In this document: positions 61,330-64,000 of the stretch, piece by piece
How the letters are laid out: the number at the start of each line of letters is the position of its first letter
How positions within the stretch are numbered: the stretch's first letter is position 1
Origin: Heterocephalus glaber
Lineage: Eukaryota > Chordata > Mammalia > Rodentia > Bathyergidae
NCBI RefSeq assembly: GCF_000247695.1
Contig: NW_004624743.1
Span: 11,306,170-11,370,169, forward strand
Length of the DNA stretch: 64,000 nucleotides
Direction of reading: 5' to 3'
Position numbers and translations under genes: made by a program
Notes under the pieces: model-generated
What the model was told of the DNA's origin: nothing
What the model saw: only the letters and a program-made list of their open reading frames with translations
Databases searched by the model: none

Positions 61330-62670
61330 GTGCCCATCTGTTTTGAACAAGCCTTTATCCTATAAACTAGCATGAAGATTGCAGTGGGGTTTTGGCCCCA
61401 GTTCTAGAATGAGGAATAAAGCAAAGAGTGTCACATACCACAAAGGTAGGACTATGGATGCCTTCCTACCTCAGAAAACAAGGAGCCCATCTTTTATTGC
61501 AAGGTTGACAGCAGGTATGGCCATCGCTGTGTTCTTCCCACAGGAAGAAAATTAGCCTGAAATCTAAAATCTAGCAAAGGCGAGAATAGGTAAGCAGGAC
61601 AGTGATGTGGATAAACAAAACGCTAGTGCTATCACCTCCACCTCATACCAGCCTCTTCCTTCGACTTTCAGTTTAAGGGAGTTCTTATACTTTCACCTCA
61701 ACCCAACAAGGCTTGTTTTCTATTACTTGCAATAAAAGAATATAGGCTAATATAATAATTCATTTTATTTATCTTCTGTGGCAAACACTTTAGTAGTGTC
61801 ACAAGGCAAATTTAGTAGAGACAATGTTCTTTCTAGGGTCATAAGTTGAATTAATATATTTTTTTTCTGCTGGGTATCAATTTTGAAATTCATGACCAAA
61901 GAGATTCATTTTCAAGCTACTATAGTTGAGGAATTAAAAAAAAAATACAAGGTGTATGTATGGTGACTTCAACTAAAGTAGTTTTATTAAATCTCATAGA
62001 AAAAATACGTTAAACACAAGGTATATATATATATTTGTCTAAGAATAAATTCTTTTTTCCTCCTTTGAGATAAATATCCCAAATACTAGGGCCCTAAATC
62101 CTATATGTTAGTCATAGAAGACAAATTTTTATGATTTTTTGACACATTTGTACTGCTAGACTTCACTAAAGCATATGAAGCACACATGTTACCCTGACAG
62201 CAAAGAAATGAAAATTATGCACTATATATATTTTCCAGTGGCATCTTTGTAGACCTTGCCAGTATCTGAACTGTTAGAACATGGTTGAATGTCAATTTTG
62301 TGCAAGAATTTTAAAGTAGGTTTATTATAGTGCTGAATATATCTGGTCATAAATTTTACTATGCAAAAAAAGCAAACTTTCTCTAAACATGGAATTTTAT
62401 AAACATTCATTAATTGTTCAATATAGCATGCTTTTTGAAATCTAGTTATTTTATTAATATTAATGTGGTTTTTGCTGGGTTTTTTCTCTAAGGAAAATAT
62501 GATATGCATTTATTTTAATATGATTTTTAGTAAATTATTTCAGTAGTAATTTCCATCTTTTTGCTTAAGAAAACACAGGGTTAAAATAGAACTTTAGAGT
62601 TTTACATGATTGAGGATCTTTTAAAATGTATCAATTCAACAAACATAAGTGAAAATTTTAATAAATACTG
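61330..62670. other. Nothing firmly recognised
   Basis: 61330-61740 is GC-richer than its surroundings and might be an old LTR; the rest is AT-rich. No gene seen. Confidence 0.3.
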
Positions 62671-62676
62671 AAAAGA

Positions 62677-62844
62677 CAGCTGTACTTCTGTTCATGAGCT
62701 TAATTCCTTCCATGATTCTGGGGAAGATGGGCGTGGTCGTGATCGTCACTCAAAGCAGAGTTCACTAAATTAAGCAAAATTTGGCAATCGCTTCCGTTCT
62801 CAAACTGAATTCGTGAACTCGGTTCGTGAACCGAGGCACCACTG
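62677..62844. mobile_element. 168-bp Tigger-like MITE
   Basis: Right end, read in reverse, 'cagtggtgcctcggttcacg' continuing 'aac'; left end 'cagctgtacttctgttcatg' continuing 'agc'. They match at 16 of 23 positions, with mostly transitions. A TA follows the right end; the left flank is GA. Several CpGs survive near the right end, which also holds a perfect 8-bp hairpin (62818-62835). It has no coding capacity. Confidence 0.7.
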
Positions 62845-63045
62845 TACTTTCAGTTTATTATTATGTTCCATCCTGTTATCATTGCTGCTTTCCATTGTTC
62901 TCAGTAATGACAGTGTATAGCAGATAAACAGTTCTCAGGTTTAGAATAATTGTACACCCTATGTTTTCCTGATTATCTGAAAAACTTTCCAAATGCAATG
63001 CTGACATTCAAACCTTCATTTAAAAAAATGAATCATTATTCACTA

Positions 63046-63375
63046 CTTGTTGAGTATCCCTTATCCAAAGTTCCTAGGACTGATTATGGAGTTCAGATAT
63101 TTTTTCAAATTTTGGAATATTTGCATATATCTAATGAGATACACTGGGGATGGACCCAAGTCTGAGCATGATTTCTTTTTACATTTCATATACATCCTAA
63201 ACACAGACTTTGAACATAACTTTCTACAATATTTTTCATAATGTGCATGAAACAAAGCTTCATGGTGTGGAATTTTCCACTTGTAACATCATGTAAACAC
63301 TCAGTAAGTTTCAGATTGTGGAGCATTTTGGAGTTCCAAATTTTGGATTCATTCCAAGCTTTGGGTTCATGACTA
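63046..63375. mobile_element. Tigger-family element (MER8-like?)
   Basis: 'ttgagtatcccttatccaaa', 'attttggaatatttgcatat', 'aatgagatacactggggatg', 'catgaaacaaagcttcatg', 'ttcagattgtggagcatttt' follow a well-known mammalian Tigger-group non-autonomous element in order. The far end is degenerate. Subfamily name is from memory. Confidence 0.75.
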
Positions 63376-63379
63376 CTTA

Positions 63380-64000
63380 CTCGTGTTAAAGAAAAGCATG
63401 AATTAAACAAAAGGAAAATTCATCTCACTGACATGAAATATTATTTTACTATGCATGTATATTCACATACAATTAAAATGAGATAATTCTGTTAAAATTT
63501 TAACTCAAGAAGAAATGTGGGATAAATAGAATAAAATTGTATTTTTATTCATGTGAATAAAGACCAGCAGGAAAGAGTTCAATAAGGCAATAAATACAAA
63601 GTTCCTCTAACTCCTTGTTCAACAAGCCTTAGGATGTGACTTTCTGTCTTTGGGCTCCCAAAATGTTGGGCTTTTCCATCAACATTCTAGGAGTTAGGAT
63701 AGTTAGGGTAGCTGTGCTGCTGCTAAAAACTATAATACAAATCACATATACACAATGGGATACACATAGGATTTAAATTTTAAGTAGCCCACATTTAAAA
63801 AATGACAAGTACAATTAATTTTCATAATATATCCTTTCAACATATAATCACTATAAAACTTTTAATGAGAAATTTTATTTTCTGTTTCTATAAAGTCTTG
63901 GAAATCTGGAATGCATTTAATGTATTTTATACTCCCAGTATATCTCAGTTTCAACTAACTTCAGATCAAATATTTATCATCATTGTGAAAGTCTTAGCTA
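63380..64000. other. Nothing recognised
   Basis: AT-rich non-coding sequence up to the right edge. Confidence 0.35.

Overview
This window reads as a gene-poor, AT-rich stretch of a mammalian nuclear genome, most probably from a rodent. I could not recognise any intact protein-coding exon or functional RNA gene. The rodent call rests on the repeats: 7SL-derived B1 SINEs (two with the 29-bp internal duplication), tRNA/ID-type SINEs with an A-rich tail, a composite B1-dID, and MaLR LTRs of the MT/ORR1 type, over an older eutherian layer of L2, MIR, MLT1, MER20, L1M and Tigger. I saw no B2 elements, and the ID-like copies differ from the murine form, so a squirrel- or beaver-related lineage fits better than mouse or rat. 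Species is inference.

Layout. 1-2480 is the 5' half of a decayed L1 on the minus strand: ORF2 endonuclease, ORF1 and 5' UTR, running off the left edge. It abuts a mariner transposase remnant on the same strand. 3-6 kb holds one SINE and unassigned AT-rich DNA. 6-13.5 kb has L1M 3' ends, an L2 end, an MT-type LTR, an ID SINE and a Tigger-like MITE. 13.5-21 kb is mostly unassigned, with a U6 snRNA fragment near 18.93 kb and an L2 end. 21.4 kb carries a Tc1/mariner-like transposase tail, followed by a minus-strand L1 3' half. 25-35 kb mixes L2, MIR, MaLR/MLT1 LTRs and a cluster of B1 SINEs. 35-41 kb has a MER20, a long L2 body, an 82-bp hAT MITE, and two MaLR LTRs joined 3' end to 3' end. 45-49 kb has a B1 with a long GT microsatellite, a 3'-UTR-like retrosequence, a 2.2-kb L1M/HAL1 relic and a second MER20. 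50.5 kb is an MLT1 LTR. 54.4 kb is a Tigger with a recognisable transposase N-terminus. 59-63.4 kb has an L1 3' end, two ID-like SINEs (one with a perfect 19-bp target duplication) and three Tigger/pogo-type elements.

There are no genes acting together here. What the window records is successive retrotransposition and DNA-transposon insertion. The most unusual items are the tailless U6 retrofragment, the small TIR elements at 37.6 and 62.7 kb, and the transposase relics at 2.5 and 21.4 kb. Family names come from recalled consensus patterns, not from a RepeatMasker run, so subfamily labels and edges are approximate.
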